Assembly: GCA_963727845.1 (NCBI GenBank)
Contig: CAVSHI010000002.1
Location: 62,001-126,000, forward strand
Length of the DNA stretch: 64,000 nucleotides
Origin: JBEKTW01 sp963727845
Lineage (GTDB): Bacteria > Bacteroidota > Ignavibacteria > UBA10030 > SZUA-254
Direction: 5' to 3'
A program made the position numbers and the translations under genes. Shown one piece after another: positions 40,542 through 50,853 of the stretch. Numbering within the stretch: the stretch's first letter is position 1; each line of letters starts with the position of its first letter. Under the pieces are notes generated by a model. That model ran no database searches and was not told the DNA's origin. It saw nothing but the letters and a program-made list of their open reading frames with translations.

Positions 40542-43259
40542 ATGCCGGGCGCTAACGGCGCACTCGTTGCAGTCGGAGTGGACATCGGAGGCTCGCACGT
40601 CTCTGTTGGATGCGTGGATCTTCGTAACGCTTCGATCCTCCCTGGAAGCAGTTTCCGGCTTCCTGTAAATCCGCACGGGCAAGCTTCGACGATTCTTCCC
40701 GTTTGGTCCAAAGCGATTCGGCTCAGTCTTCAGGCCGCAACTTCTGGGAGCGTCCAGGGTATTGGAATTGCAATGCCCGGTCCGTTTGACTATGAGAATG
40801 GTATTTCCAAGATCGCCGGGGTTTCGAAGCTTGAAAAACTTTTCGGTGTGAACGTGAAGAATTTCCTGGCCACATCCCTCGATTTTGAATTTCTCTTTCA
40901 GAATGATGCCTCATGTTCCGTCGTTGGGGAATATTGGTCGGGCGCGGCATCGGGATTTCGCCGGGTCATGGGCATTACGTTGGGCACCGGCTTCGGCTCG
41001 ACGTTCCTGGAGAACGGTGACGTACTTTCGGAAGGCCGCGGCGTGCCCAACGGCGGATTCCTGTATAACGTCCCGTATAAGAAAAGCATCGCAGATGATC
41101 ATTTCTCATCTCGATGGTTTCTTCAGCGTTGGAATCAGCTCACGGGTGGAGCGGTCTCCTCCGTCAAAGAGTTGTACGACAAGGCGTACGGAGGCGACCC
41201 CGCAGCTATCGCGGTGTTTAGTGAATTCAGCGATAGTCTCGCCGGGTTCCTCGCCCCATGGTTGAAGGGATTCCAGGCTGAAATCCTCATCATTGGCGGC
41301 AGTATCTCCCACGCCCGGGGGATATTCCTGGACCGGCTTACGGACGCCATTCATGACCACTACAAATCGGTCGAAGTGAGAATTGGATCCTTGGGGGAGG
41401 ACGCTCCGGTCATTGGCGCCGCAAAGTTGGTTAAAGATCTCGTAGATACCCGCCGACATTACCGCGGGGAATCCCAAATTTTACTTCGCGATACGACTCA
41501 GGCTCTTGCGCCCGTGTCTCTCCAGCCCACACCACCCGGGGTTTACGACGTTTATCCGGCCTTCCCGGTTGAAGATGGGGAGATCTTCACGGGATTTGAT
41601 GCATTGGCAGATTGGATCTGCCGGAGAGATAAGGTCGTCATAGATGGTTACGTCGGTGTGTTCTGGGATAATATCAGAGAAAAACTTACTGCACAATTGA
41701 AGGCACGCGGAAAGAGTGTTGTCTGGCGGGAGGTCCAGTCCGCAATGTTGGATGAAAAGGACCTCGACAAACTCGTTGAGCCGTTTCTTAACGGAGACGA
41801 CCCGCTGTTCGGCAAGCGATGTGATAAGGGACTTTCCGATTTCTTCGTCAGAGAGAAACTGGAGAAACTCGTGCCCGATTCCGGATTCGAAATCAACATC
41901 CTTGCCGGACCGGGAGCTGCTTTGGCACATTGGAACGGAGCATTGGTTTATATCGATTTGCCTAAGAATGAATTACAATACAGAATGAGGGCTAAAAGTA
42001 TTGCCAATCTGGGTAAATCGACGCCTGAGGATTCTACCCAGATGTACAAACGCTTTTACTTTGTCGATTGGGTCATCCTGAACAGGCACAAGAAGAGTCT
42101 TCTTCCCTCACTTGACATCATTGTCGACGGACAACGGCCCGAAGAAATTACGTGGATGACCGGCCAGTCGTTTCGAAGCGGACTGAAGAAAATGGGGTCG
42201 AGTGCATTTCGTGTGCGGCCGTGGTTCGAACCGGGCGTGTGGGGCGGGACCTGGATCAAGGAAAATATCCCCGCCAGCAACAAGGATGTGGTGAACTATG
42301 CCTGGTCGTTTGAGCTGATTGCTCCGGAAAACGGCATTATGTTTCAAAAGGACGGTAGAGTACTGGAGGCATCGTTTGATTTTCTGATGTATCAGGACAA
42401 TGAAGCAGTTCTTGGCGAAGCCGCGATCAGGTTCGGGGACGATTTCCCGATTCGCTTTGATTTTCTCGATACATTCGACGGAGGGAACCTTTCCATTCAA
42501 TGCCATCCGCGTCCGGAATACATCAAAGAAGTGTTTGGTGAGCCGTTCACGCAGGACGAAGCGTACTATATTCTCGACACGAAAAACGACGCACACGTGT
42601 ATCTTGGCTTCCAGGAGAGCATTGACAGCACACGATGGAAAAACGAGCTCGCGGGGAGCCAGGCCGGCAGTACCCCGGTTGAAATCGACGATTACGTCCA
42701 ATCGCATCCAGCACATAAGCATGATCTATTTCTCATACCGAACGGCACCGTGCATGGCTCGGGGGTAAACAACCTTGTGCTGGAAATCAGCAGCACTCCG
42801 TACATTTTTACATTCAAGATGTATGATTGGCTGAGGATGGACCTTTACGGCAAACCGAGACCGATCAACATTGAGCACGCGTTTAACAATCTTTACTTCG
42901 ACCGGAAAGGAGAAAAAGTCGAACACGAACTCATTGCTGAGCCTGTCCTTATCGAGGAAGGTACCGACTGGAAACTGTATCACCTGAAAACCCATCCACT
43001 TCAATTCTATGACGTTCATCGGTACGAATTCCAAACCGAGTTGCATATTAGGACAGAACATAAGTGCTTTGTGATGAGTCTGGTCGAAGGATCCTCGATT
43101 GTCGTTCAGACGGAAAACGGAGTGCTGCGGCGATTCAATTATGCCGAGACGTTCATTGTACCTGCGTCGGCGAATTATTTTCGCATCAAAAATGGAGGCC
43201 GTTTGCCTGCCAAACTGCTCAAAGTGTTTGTGAAGAGCGATGCCTGCAGCCATTCCTAA
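40542..43259 (+). CDS. ROK kinase / P-loop-like / phosphomannose isomerase fusion
   Basis: 905 residues. Residues 1-310 form a ROK sugar kinase: phosphate loop VDIGGSHVSVGCVD, catalytic region QNDASCSVVGEYWSG and GITLGTGFGS; the usual ROK zinc motif CxCGxxGC is absent. Residues about 340-500 resemble the uridine-kinase-like domain of long bacterial mannose-6-phosphate isomerases but lack a Walker A motif (IDGYVGVFWDNI stands in its place). From about 510 comes a type I phosphomannose isomerase with QCHPRPEY (about 653) and AHKHDLFLIPNGTVHGSG (about 724). The enzyme could phosphorylate mannose and turn it into fructose 6-phosphate. First gene of the mannoside operon. Confidence 0.85.
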   Translation: MPGANGALVAVGVDIGGSHVSVGCVDLRNASILPGSSFRLPVNPHGQASTILPVWSKAIRLSLQAATSGSVQGIGIAMPGPFDYENGISKIAGVSKLEKLFGVNVKNFLATSLDFEFLFQNDASCSVVGEYWSGAASGFRRVMGITLGTGFGSTFLENGDVLSEGRGVPNGGFLYNVPYKKSIADDHFSSRWFLQRWNQLTGGAVSSVKELYDKAYGGDPAAIAVFSEFSDSLAGFLAPWLKGFQAEILIIGGSISHARGIFLDRLTDAIHDHYKSVEVRIGSLGEDAPVIGAAKLVKDLVDTRRHYRGESQILLRDTTQALAPVSLQPTPPGVYDVYPAFPVEDGEIFTGFDALADWICRRDKVVIDGYVGVFWDNIREKLTAQLKARGKSVVWREVQSAMLDEKDLDKLVEPFLNGDDPLFGKRCDKGLSDFFVREKLEKLVPDSGFEINILAGPGAALAHWNGALVYIDLPKNELQYRMRAKSIANLGKSTPEDSTQMYKRFYFVDWVILNRHKKSLLPSLDIIVDGQRPEEITWMTGQSFRSGLKKMGSSAFRVRPWFEPGVWGGTWIKENIPASNKDVVNYAWSFELIAPENGIMFQKDGRVLEASFDFLMYQDNEAVLGEAAIRFGDDFPIRFDFLDTFDGGNLSIQCHPRPEYIKEVFGEPFTQDEAYYILDTKNDAHVYLGFQESIDSTRWKNELAGSQAGSTPVEIDDYVQSHPAHKHDLFLIPNGTVHGSGVNNLVLEISSTPYIFTFKMYDWLRMDLYGKPRPINIEHAFNNLYFDRKGEKVEHELIAEPVLIEEGTDWKLYHLKTHPLQFYDVHRYEFQTELHIRTEHKCFVMSLVEGSSIVVQTENGVLRRFNYAETFIVPASANYFRIKNGGRLPAKLLKVFVKSDACSHS

Positions 43260-43279
43260 ACTCGGGATTCACATGGGGG

Positions 43280-44707
43280 ATGACGGTAATGCGTGACCAT
43301 TCTGGCACATTGAACAAACAGAGGAATCCACTATTGCTCTGGGGCGCATCCTTAACGGCGACCATCGGCGGATTTCTCTTTGGTTTCGATACGGCGGTGA
43401 TCTCGGGCACGATAACGTTTGTAGCAACCCAATTCCACCTGAGCTCGCTTGCGGAAGGATGGTTCGTTAGCTCAGCGCTCGTCGGCTGCATCGGCGGAGT
43501 TGCATGTGCAGGGATGCTGAGCGACCGGTTCGGACGCAAGAAAATTCTTCTTCTTTCTTCAGTCCTCTTTCTCGTCTCAACCCTGGGTTGTACGTTCGCG
43601 CCGTCGCATCTTGTGCTGATATTTTCCCGGCTGGTTGCAGGCCTGGCCATCGGCGTGGCATCGATGCTTGCGCCGCTGTATATCTCTGAGATCGCGCCCG
43701 CTTATATCCGGGGGCGGTTGGTATCACTGTATCAACTTGCAATCACTATCGGGATTCTTTGTGCCTATTTTTCAAACGCGTGGATTCTCAATTTGGCGCA
43801 GGAAGCCGGTCAACCAGAGGGAATGGTGCAATGGATGTATAACAGAGAAGTTTGGCGGGGGATGTTTGGCATGATGATCATCCCCGACATCGCGTTTATG
43901 GTATTGCTTTTGTTCGTTCCTGAAAGTCCGCGCTGGCTGATCTCAAAAGGATTGACGGAGAGAGCAAAGTCCATACTCGATAGAATTCAAAGGACCGAAA
44001 ATATCGGCGTGGAATACGACCAGATTGCAAACACAATCGGGCGGGAAGAAGTATCTATGGCTCAATTGCTAAGTCCCGCAATGAGACTGCCATTGCTCAT
44101 CGGGATCTTGCTCCCTGTGTTTTCACAACTCAGCGGCATCAACGCGATTATTTATTACGGCCCCAAAATTTTGAAAGAAGCCGGCTTGTCAATGAGCGAT
44201 GCACTCGGAGGACAGGTCTTGATCGGATTCGTCAACGTGCTTTTTACGCTGCTTGCAATATGGCAGGTCGATAAGCTCGGGAGGAAGCCTCTGTTGCTCT
44301 ATGGAATTTCGGGGGCATGTATTTCATTATTGGCAGTAGGATTGTTTTTCGAGCTGCAAATCGCGAATGGCAGTATGCTGATCATCTTCATCATGTTTTT
44401 CATTGCATGTTTTGCGTTTTCGTACGGGCCGGTCACGTGGATTGTCATCTCAGAGATTTTTCCGACACATATACGCGGCCGGGCAATGTCGATCGGTATT
44501 TTTGCCTTGTGGGGGGCGAATGCGATTGTTGGACAGGCATTGCCATGGATGCTTGAACATTCCGGCCCCGGGAGAACGTTCTGGATCTTCGCGACATTGT
44601 GCCTCCCCGCTCTATTTCTTGTCTGGAAATTCTTACCGGAGACCAAAGGCAGAAGCCTCGAAGAGATAGAGCATCAACTTCATGCAACGTTGGAGAAACA
44701 CCTTTGA
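43280..44707 (+). CDS. Sugar porter (MFS, SP family)
   Basis: About 475 residues and 12 membrane helices. SP-family signatures: GGFLFGFDTAVISG in helix 1, DRFGRKKILL after helix 2, FVPESPRWLISKG before the central loop, DKLGRKPLLL after helix 8 and LPETKGRSLEEIE at the end. ATG 43280 and 43289 are both possible; GGGGG at 43275-43279 favours 43289, and the frame is open to 43064 inside the previous gene. It starts about 20-30 bases after the ROK-PMI stop. Probably brings free mannose or a mannoside into the cell by proton symport. Confidence 0.9.
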   Translation: MTVMRDHSGTLNKQRNPLLLWGASLTATIGGFLFGFDTAVISGTITFVATQFHLSSLAEGWFVSSALVGCIGGVACAGMLSDRFGRKKILLLSSVLFLVSTLGCTFAPSHLVLIFSRLVAGLAIGVASMLAPLYISEIAPAYIRGRLVSLYQLAITIGILCAYFSNAWILNLAQEAGQPEGMVQWMYNREVWRGMFGMMIIPDIAFMVLLLFVPESPRWLISKGLTERAKSILDRIQRTENIGVEYDQIANTIGREEVSMAQLLSPAMRLPLLIGILLPVFSQLSGINAIIYYGPKILKEAGLSMSDALGGQVLIGFVNVLFTLLAIWQVDKLGRKPLLLYGISGACISLLAVGLFFELQIANGSMLIIFIMFFIACFAFSYGPVTWIVISEIFPTHIRGRAMSIGIFALWGANAIVGQALPWMLEHSGPGRTFWIFATLCLPALFLVWKFLPETKGRSLEEIEHQLHATLEKHL

Positions 44708-44777
44708 TGTCGCATCTCGAAACTTGTGCCTGCAAGTGTGCTCAGGCTGAACAATTCATTGAACTGAGGTCACCCGC

Positions 44778-47700
44778 ATGAATAAGATACTGCTACTGAT
44801 ATTGACATTGCTTTGTGTCTCCGGCACTTCCGGAGGCCGCACCGGTACGAACGAGGACGGAAAAACTCTGTGGCGGATCGGTGTTCCGGGTCAGGGCAAT
44901 TCTCGATTTGCTCTCTCTCCCGACCGATGGATGGCATACAAGGAGGATGGGTTTTTTGTCGTGGGCCGCTCCACAGAAGAGACCTGCTGGCCCTATGTTC
45001 AGCCCGGACCTGCGGATCATTGGGCCGGCAGCCGGCAACATACATTTAGTATTGTTTTTGGGGCGAAAATTCAGATGGACACCGGCACATGTCATCTCAA
45101 ATTCGATCTCGCTGACACCCACAGCGAGGTTCCACCTCGTTTGCGTGTCCGGGTGAACGGTCACGATTTTGATCAGACTCTGCCGAAAGGCGCGGGAGAC
45201 GAATCCCTGAACGGTGAGCCTGATAAGGGAAAGAGGTATGAGTTTGAGTTCAAATTCCCGACAGCGTTGCTTGTTTCCGGCACCAACCAGATTGATATTA
45301 CGACGATTTCTGGCAGTTGGTTTCTCTATAACTCGATCGCCTTGGTGACGCCAGGGGATATCGGACTGATGCAGGTTGAAGCTCGAACATCCGTTGTTTC
45401 AGTGATGGCACTCCCTTTTTTATCCGAAAAGGATGGCAAAGTCTTTCAGACGATTCAGCTGAGCCTGAAACACACGGGAGATTCAACGGTCGCCACTGTG
45501 CGCATTTCTGCAGTTGATAGTTTCCTTACCCAAATCAAGGCTGGATTTACGGATACTGAGATACCGATCCCGGCAGTTGTGAACGACAGTTTGGTTCATG
45601 TCGGCATTTGGAAAGGTGACGCGATGATAGCCGATACCAACGTTGCCGTGAAGCCCGTCCGCAAGATTGTTGTTTATGTTCTTCCCCATTCGCATACGGA
45701 TATTGGGTACACAGAGATTCAAACAGCAGTTGAACAAAAGCAAGTCGACAATTTATTGAAGGGTATCGAGTACGCGCGGGGAACCGCCGGCTACCCCGAA
45801 GGGGCGCGTTTTGTGTGGAATGTCGAGGTCTTGTGGGCGGCGGATTTGTATATGCACAGGCTGTCCGAAAAGCAACGTGCGGAGTTTCTCGACGCGGTTT
45901 CGAAGGGGTGGGTGGGATTGAACGGGATGTATTTGAACGAGCTGACAGGCCTCTGCAGCCCGGAAGAGTTGTTGAACCTATTCCGCTTTTCAACGCAGCT
46001 CGCCGGGCAATGCAACACGACGATCGACGCCGCGATGATCAGTGATGTGCCAGGATACACGTGGGGCACGGTGACGGCAATGGCACAGGCGGGGATAAAG
46101 TATTTTTCCACCGCGCCGAACTACTTCGACCGTATTGGCAGCATCATGGTGCAGTGGGAGAATAAGCCATTCTACTGGCTCTCACCGTCGGGGAAAGACA
46201 GCGTCCTGGTTTGGATACCGCTCAAGGGTTATGCAATGTCGCACATTGTCGGCAGGATGTCTCCTCAGTTTGTGGCTGATTACCAGGAACAACTCCAGAA
46301 GTCCGGATACCCCTACGACATTGCATACATTCGCTGGAGCGGCCACGGAGATAATGCCGTTCCGGATTCCGAGATCTGCGGATTCATCAAAGAATGGAAC
46401 ATGAAATACACATCGCCAAAGTTCATCATTTCCTCGACGAGCACGGCTTTCAGGGCGTTTGAGCAGCGTTATGGGGACAATATTCCACGGATCCGCGGCG
46501 ACTGGACGCCGTACTGGGAGGACGGTGCGGGGTTGTCGGCTCTGGAAACTGCGATGAACCGCGCCAGCGCGGACCGCCTCACGCAGGCGGAGGAACTCTG
46601 GACCATGCAGAATCCCGCGCACTTTCCCGTGGCAGATTTCGAAAATGCATGGCGGAACGTCCTCCTCTATTCGGAACATACCTGGGGCGCCTGGTGCAGT
46701 GTCTCCGATCCGGAGAACAAAGCAACAAGAGAACAATGGGAGATAAAACGGTCATATGCGTTGAAGGCGGATAGTATGTCCCGCATGCTTCTCGGCGGCG
46801 CGTTGATAGGGACCGGATCCGGAAAACCCGCAAAGGGCGTCGACGTTTTCAACACTTCCTCGTGGCAGCGCACAGATCTCGTGTTACTCTCAAGGGATCT
46901 TTCATCAACGGGTGATCGCGTGACCGATAATAAAGGCCACCCGGTCCCTTCACAGCGGCTGAAAACCGGGGAGCTCGCTTTCGTTGCCAGTAATGTGCCG
47001 CCTTTCTCGAAGCGGCGATATAATCTGTCTGCGGGGAAGGCATTCTCGTCGGGCAATGCATCAGCTCATGACAACGTGCTTGCCAACAATATTGTCCGAG
47101 TGCGCGTTGACAAAAGAACGGGCGGAGTGACCGAGCTTTCCATGAATGGAATTCATGCCAATTTTGCAGATACAGCTTCGGGGTACGCCATCAACGATTA
47201 TCTCTTTCTTCCGGGAGACAACCTCGCAAATCTCCAGCGGAACGACTCTGTGAAAATTACGGTGAAAGAACCGGGTCCGCTCGTAGCTTCGGTCTTGATC
47301 GAGTCCGGAGCTCCCGGCTGTAACAGACTGGCACGCGAAGTACGGCTATTTGCAGGTTTCGATTATGTCGAGTTGATCGACACTGTCGATAAGAAACGGG
47401 CATTGTCGACCGGCCTGCCTGCCAGTCGGGAGTTTGCCCAGAAGGGCGGCAAGGAGAGTGTTAACTTTGCGTTTCCTTTCAACGTTGAGGGTGGTGCCAT
47501 GCGCCTGGATGTGCCGCTTGGCACGATGCAGCCTGAAATTGACCAGATACCCGGCGCGTGCAAGAATTGGTTTACCGTCGGTCGATGGGCCGATGTCTCC
47601 AACGAGCACCGGGGGATTACATGGGTTACACTGGATGCACCGCTTGTCGAGGTCGGTGGCATCACCGCGACCCTGCTGGGGTCCCAGACCGATCCGTCGG

Positions 47701-48173
47701 TCTGGCGGAAACACGTTGACTCCACGCAGGAACTGTTTTCATGGGCCATGAATAACCATTGGAGTACCAACTACCGGGCATATCAGGAAGGACCCGTCGT
47801 TTTCCGCTATGTGCTGCGTCCGCATCATGCATTCTCGCCGGACGCTGCAACGAGATTTGCTACCGCCATGAGCCAGCCGCTCATAGCTGCCCCCGCCTCC
47901 GGCAAGTCGACTTCTCCCTCGCGCCTGCGCATCGAGCCGAAAGGTGTGATCGTACTTGCCATGAAGCCCAGCGACGATCATAAGGCAATAATTGTCCGTC
48001 TATTCGGTGCTTCCGGGAGAACGGAAAAGGCAAGACTCGTGTGGGCGGCCCCGGCTCCGGAGGCGATGTGGTTGAGCCAAACCAGTGAGAGACAGATGGG
48101 GAAAATCAATTCCGAAGTCGAAGTCCCGGCCTGGGATGTTGTAACGGTGCGGGCGACCGGGTTTCGCCGATAG
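44778..48173 (+). CDS. GH38-type alpha-mannosidase, secreted
   Basis: 1131 residues with a signal peptide (ILLLILTLLCVSGTSGG). An N-terminal beta domain of about 280 residues leads to the GH38 catalytic domain: VLPHSHTDIGYTEIQ at about 300 (zinc ligands H and D) and the likely nucleophile aspartate in AAMISDVPGYTWGT at about 420. A three-helix middle part with RASADRLTQAEELWTM and HTWGAWCSVSDPENKA follows, then the C-terminal beta-sandwich domains. GH38 enzymes release alpha-linked mannose. The gene lies 70 bases after the porter gene. Confidence 0.88.
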   Translation: MNKILLLILTLLCVSGTSGGRTGTNEDGKTLWRIGVPGQGNSRFALSPDRWMAYKEDGFFVVGRSTEETCWPYVQPGPADHWAGSRQHTFSIVFGAKIQMDTGTCHLKFDLADTHSEVPPRLRVRVNGHDFDQTLPKGAGDESLNGEPDKGKRYEFEFKFPTALLVSGTNQIDITTISGSWFLYNSIALVTPGDIGLMQVEARTSVVSVMALPFLSEKDGKVFQTIQLSLKHTGDSTVATVRISAVDSFLTQIKAGFTDTEIPIPAVVNDSLVHVGIWKGDAMIADTNVAVKPVRKIVVYVLPHSHTDIGYTEIQTAVEQKQVDNLLKGIEYARGTAGYPEGARFVWNVEVLWAADLYMHRLSEKQRAEFLDAVSKGWVGLNGMYLNELTGLCSPEELLNLFRFSTQLAGQCNTTIDAAMISDVPGYTWGTVTAMAQAGIKYFSTAPNYFDRIGSIMVQWENKPFYWLSPSGKDSVLVWIPLKGYAMSHIVGRMSPQFVADYQEQLQKSGYPYDIAYIRWSGHGDNAVPDSEICGFIKEWNMKYTSPKFIISSTSTAFRAFEQRYGDNIPRIRGDWTPYWEDGAGLSALETAMNRASADRLTQAEELWTMQNPAHFPVADFENAWRNVLLYSEHTWGAWCSVSDPENKATREQWEIKRSYALKADSMSRMLLGGALIGTGSGKPAKGVDVFNTSSWQRTDLVLLSRDLSSTGDRVTDNKGHPVPSQRLKTGELAFVASNVPPFSKRRYNLSAGKAFSSGNASAHDNVLANNIVRVRVDKRTGGVTELSMNGIHANFADTASGYAINDYLFLPGDNLANLQRNDSVKITVKEPGPLVASVLIESGAPGCNRLAREVRLFAGFDYVELIDTVDKKRALSTGLPASREFAQKGGKESVNFAFPFNVEGGAMRLDVPLGTMQPEIDQIPGACKNWFTVGRWADVSNEHRGITWVTLDAPLVEVGGITATLLGSQTDPSVWRKHVDSTQELFSWAMNNHWSTNYRAYQEGPVVFRYVLRPHHAFSPDAATRFATAMSQPLIAAPASGKSTSPSRLRIEPKGVIVLAMKPSDDHKAIIVRLFGASGRTEKARLVWAAPAPEAMWLSQTSERQMGKINSEVEVPAWDVVTVRATGFRR

Positions 48174-48230
48174 TTCACCATACGCCTTTACGGTTGAGAA
48201 ATGACCGACATACGGTATAAAGAGCAGATC

Positions 48231-49307
48231 ATGAAGACATATAGATCAATCATGTTGCTTCTTGCGATAATTTTTATGACTGGTTGCACGCATGAGCCTC
48301 CAAGAGATGCTCGCAGAGTGTGGACCAAAGAGCAGGCAAACGAGTGGTATAAACGAGAGGGTTGGTTACGCGGATGCGACTTTATTCCGAGCACTGCCGT
48401 GAATCAACTGGAGATGTGGCAGGCTGAAACATTTGACACGGCAACCATCAACAGGGAGCTGGGTTGGGCAGCTTCCATCGGGATGAATGCGATGCGCGTG
48501 TATCTCCATCACGTAGCGTGGCAAACGGATCCGTCAGGTTTCAAGGAACGCATGAGTCAGTTTCTGACGATTGCTCATCGACATGGCATAGGAACGATAT
48601 TTGTTCTTTTCGATGATTGCTGGAGGCCGACCTGCCAGGCCGGGAAACAGCCCGGCCCAAAACCGGGGATACACAATTCGGGTTGGGTCCGCGATCCGGG
48701 TGATGTGATGTACACCGATTCCACCGTTGTTCATATTCTCGAAGGGTATGTGAAAGATGTCGTGGGTGCATATTCCTCTGACAATCGGATCATTCTTTGG
48801 GACCTTTACAATGAGCCGGGCAACTCGGGATATGAAAACAAATCCATGGGATTGTTGAAAAAGGTATTTCAGTGGGCTCGCCAGGTCAATCCTTCTCAAC
48901 CGTTATCCGCCGGAGTCTGGGACTTCAGTCTCAGAGACTTGTTTGAATTTCAGGTGGAGAATTCAGACGTTATCACGTATCACAACTACCAGAACGATAC
49001 GCTTCACCGGGCGTGCATCGACACGATCAAACGATATGGAAGACCGTTGATCTGCACGGAGTACATGGCCCGTAAACTTGGCAGCCGTTTCGATAATATC
49101 ATGCCGATGCTGAAGGCCGAAAATATCGGAGCTATTAACTGGGGCCTGGTGTCCGGGAAAACGAATACGATTTATGCCTGGGATGACAAAACCCACCCTG
49201 ATGGATCTGAACCGCAAATTTGGTTCCATGATATTTTCCGGAAAGACGGTACCCCGTACAAACAGGAAGAAATAGATCTCATCAAGAAATTGACCGGGAA
49301 GAATTAG
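48231..49307 (+). CDS. GH5-like glycoside hydrolase lipoprotein
   Basis: About 358 residues. Lipoprotein signal (MLLLAIIFMTGC), then a TIM-barrel hydrolase of the cellulase/mannanase clan: GMNAMRVYLHHVAWQ, the acid/base glutamate in ILWDLYNEPGNSGYE (about 194) and the nucleophile glutamate in RPLICTEYMAR (about 275). The start is at ATG 48231 after AGAGCAG; the frame is open to 48201. Its place between GH38 and GH63-like genes points to a mannose-containing glycan, but its specificity cannot be read from sequence. Confidence 0.82.
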   Translation: MKTYRSIMLLLAIIFMTGCTHEPPRDARRVWTKEQANEWYKREGWLRGCDFIPSTAVNQLEMWQAETFDTATINRELGWAASIGMNAMRVYLHHVAWQTDPSGFKERMSQFLTIAHRHGIGTIFVLFDDCWRPTCQAGKQPGPKPGIHNSGWVRDPGDVMYTDSTVVHILEGYVKDVVGAYSSDNRIILWDLYNEPGNSGYENKSMGLLKKVFQWARQVNPSQPLSAGVWDFSLRDLFEFQVENSDVITYHNYQNDTLHRACIDTIKRYGRPLICTEYMARKLGSRFDNIMPMLKAENIGAINWGLVSGKTNTIYAWDDKTHPDGSEPQIWFHDIFRKDGTPYKQEEIDLIKKLTGKN

Positions 49308-49318
49308 CGGATTGTCTC

Positions 49319-50686
49319 ATGAAAAACCACAGGATGGATATTCATCGGTTCTTGCTGCCACCGGCTTCGATCCTGTTGGCAGCTTTTCTTCAGAGCACAG
49401 TCTACGGACAGGAGATTTCCAGTTTTCCCCCTGCAGGCAAACTCACCCGAACATCGCCGGCGTATCTCGAAGCGGTGGCCCGGTGGAACCAAACATGCAA
49501 GAGCAAAAGGGATATCCCGGGCATTCCGGCAGATGCATGCCGCCAGCTGGCGGAGAAGTGCATCTTCACTCTTATGAACAACCGGCAGGGACCTGCCGGC
49601 GGGCTCAAACACGAAGGGGTCTATCCATCATACCGGGATTTCGCCGGCTTCTGGGCGTGGGATAGCTGGAAACATGCCTACGTTCTCGCCGGATTCGCTC
49701 CGGAGCTGGCAAAGAACAATGTCCGGGCGATGTTCGACTACCAGGACAGCTCCGGGATGATCCCAGATTGCATTTTCATCGATACCCAGGAGAACAATTA
49801 TCGCAATACGAAGCCGCCCCTTTCTGCCTGGGCGTGCCTGGAGATCTTTCGGCAAACCGGCGATACCGCCTTCATCCGTGAGATGTTTCCGAAACTCATG
49901 AAGTACCATCGATGGTGGTATGCGCACCGGGATCACGATCACAACGGTTTGTGCGAATACGGTTCCACCGATGGAACCATCCAGGCCGCCCGCTGGGAAA
50001 GCGGATGGGATAATGCGGTGCGGTTTGACAGCGCGAAGATGATCGGGAATGATTCCCATGCCTGGAGTATGAATCAAGAAAGCGCGGACCTGAACAGCTA
50101 TTTATATGTTGAGAAACGGTGTCTTGCAGAAATGGCCGGCGCGATCGGAAACGCAAAGATGTCCTCTGCCATCGAGGAAGAAGCCCGAGTCCTTGCCGAT
50201 ATGATCCGCAGGATGATGTGGGATGAACAAGCCGGAGTCTATTTTGACATTGTTTTGGAAACAAAAAACCCGGTGCGGGTGCTCGAGCCGAATGGATGGA
50301 TGCCGCTCTGGGCAGGGATAGCAACTCCGGAACAGGCCGAGCGCATTCGCCAACACCTCCTGAACCCGGACGAATTCAATACGTTCGTTCCCTTTCCCAC
50401 TGTGGCCGCCAACAGTGCGCAATTCAATCCGGAAAATGGTTACTGGCGCGGGCCGGTCTGGCTTGACCAGGCATACTTCGCGATCCACGGCCTCAGGAGA
50501 TATGGTTTTCAGCGGGACGCTGATACTTTGGCGATGAAACTTTTCAAGCATTGTCAGGGATTGCTGGATCCCGAAATTTCCATCAGGGAGAATTATCACC
50601 CGTTTACGGGAAAGGGACTCAATGCGGAGAATTTCAGTTGGTCGGCCGCCCACATCCTCCTAATGATCAAAGAGTTGACTGAATAG
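49319..50686 (+). CDS. GH63-like (alpha/alpha)6-barrel glycosidase, secreted
   Basis: 455 residues with a signal peptide (PPASILLAAFLQSTVYGQ). The barrel has the GH63/GH37 pattern: GFWAWDSWKHAYVLAG, the catalytic aspartate in RWESGWDNAVRF (about 226), NQESADLNSYLYVE, and the second catalytic residue in GLNAENFSWSAAHIL (about 433). Related bacterial enzymes split mannosylglycerate, glucosylglycerate or mannosyl-glucose linkages. Starts 12 bases after the GH5-like stop (ATG 49334 is an alternative). Last gene of the operon. Confidence 0.82.
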   Translation: MKNHRMDIHRFLLPPASILLAAFLQSTVYGQEISSFPPAGKLTRTSPAYLEAVARWNQTCKSKRDIPGIPADACRQLAEKCIFTLMNNRQGPAGGLKHEGVYPSYRDFAGFWAWDSWKHAYVLAGFAPELAKNNVRAMFDYQDSSGMIPDCIFIDTQENNYRNTKPPLSAWACLEIFRQTGDTAFIREMFPKLMKYHRWWYAHRDHDHNGLCEYGSTDGTIQAARWESGWDNAVRFDSAKMIGNDSHAWSMNQESADLNSYLYVEKRCLAEMAGAIGNAKMSSAIEEEARVLADMIRRMMWDEQAGVYFDIVLETKNPVRVLEPNGWMPLWAGIATPEQAERIRQHLLNPDEFNTFVPFPTVAANSAQFNPENGYWRGPVWLDQAYFAIHGLRRYGFQRDADTLAMKLFKHCQGLLDPEISIRENYHPFTGKGLNAENFSWSAAHILLMIKELTE

Positions 50687-50785
50687 GCGGACTACGAATC
50701 TTTGAAGCGACAACAAATGGAGGCAATGAAAGCCATGCACTCCAATATGAAGAGGATTGAAAAGGCCCGGTTGCAGTGTGCTGCA

Positions 50786-50839
50786 AATCCCTACCACCGT
50801 GTCCGCCGACTTTGTGGCGGACTTTCGATGATAGGGATT
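50786..50839. terminator. Nested hairpin between convergent genes
   Basis: The outer arms AATCCCTA (50786-50793) and TAGGGATT (50832-50839) enclose the inner arms GTCCGCC (50801-50807) and GGCGGAC (50816-50822). It lies 100 bases after the GH63-like stop and 15 bases beyond the stop of the leftward AAA gene, so it could stop transcription from both sides. Confidence 0.6.
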
Positions 50840-50853
50840 CTTCTAAGGCTTAC

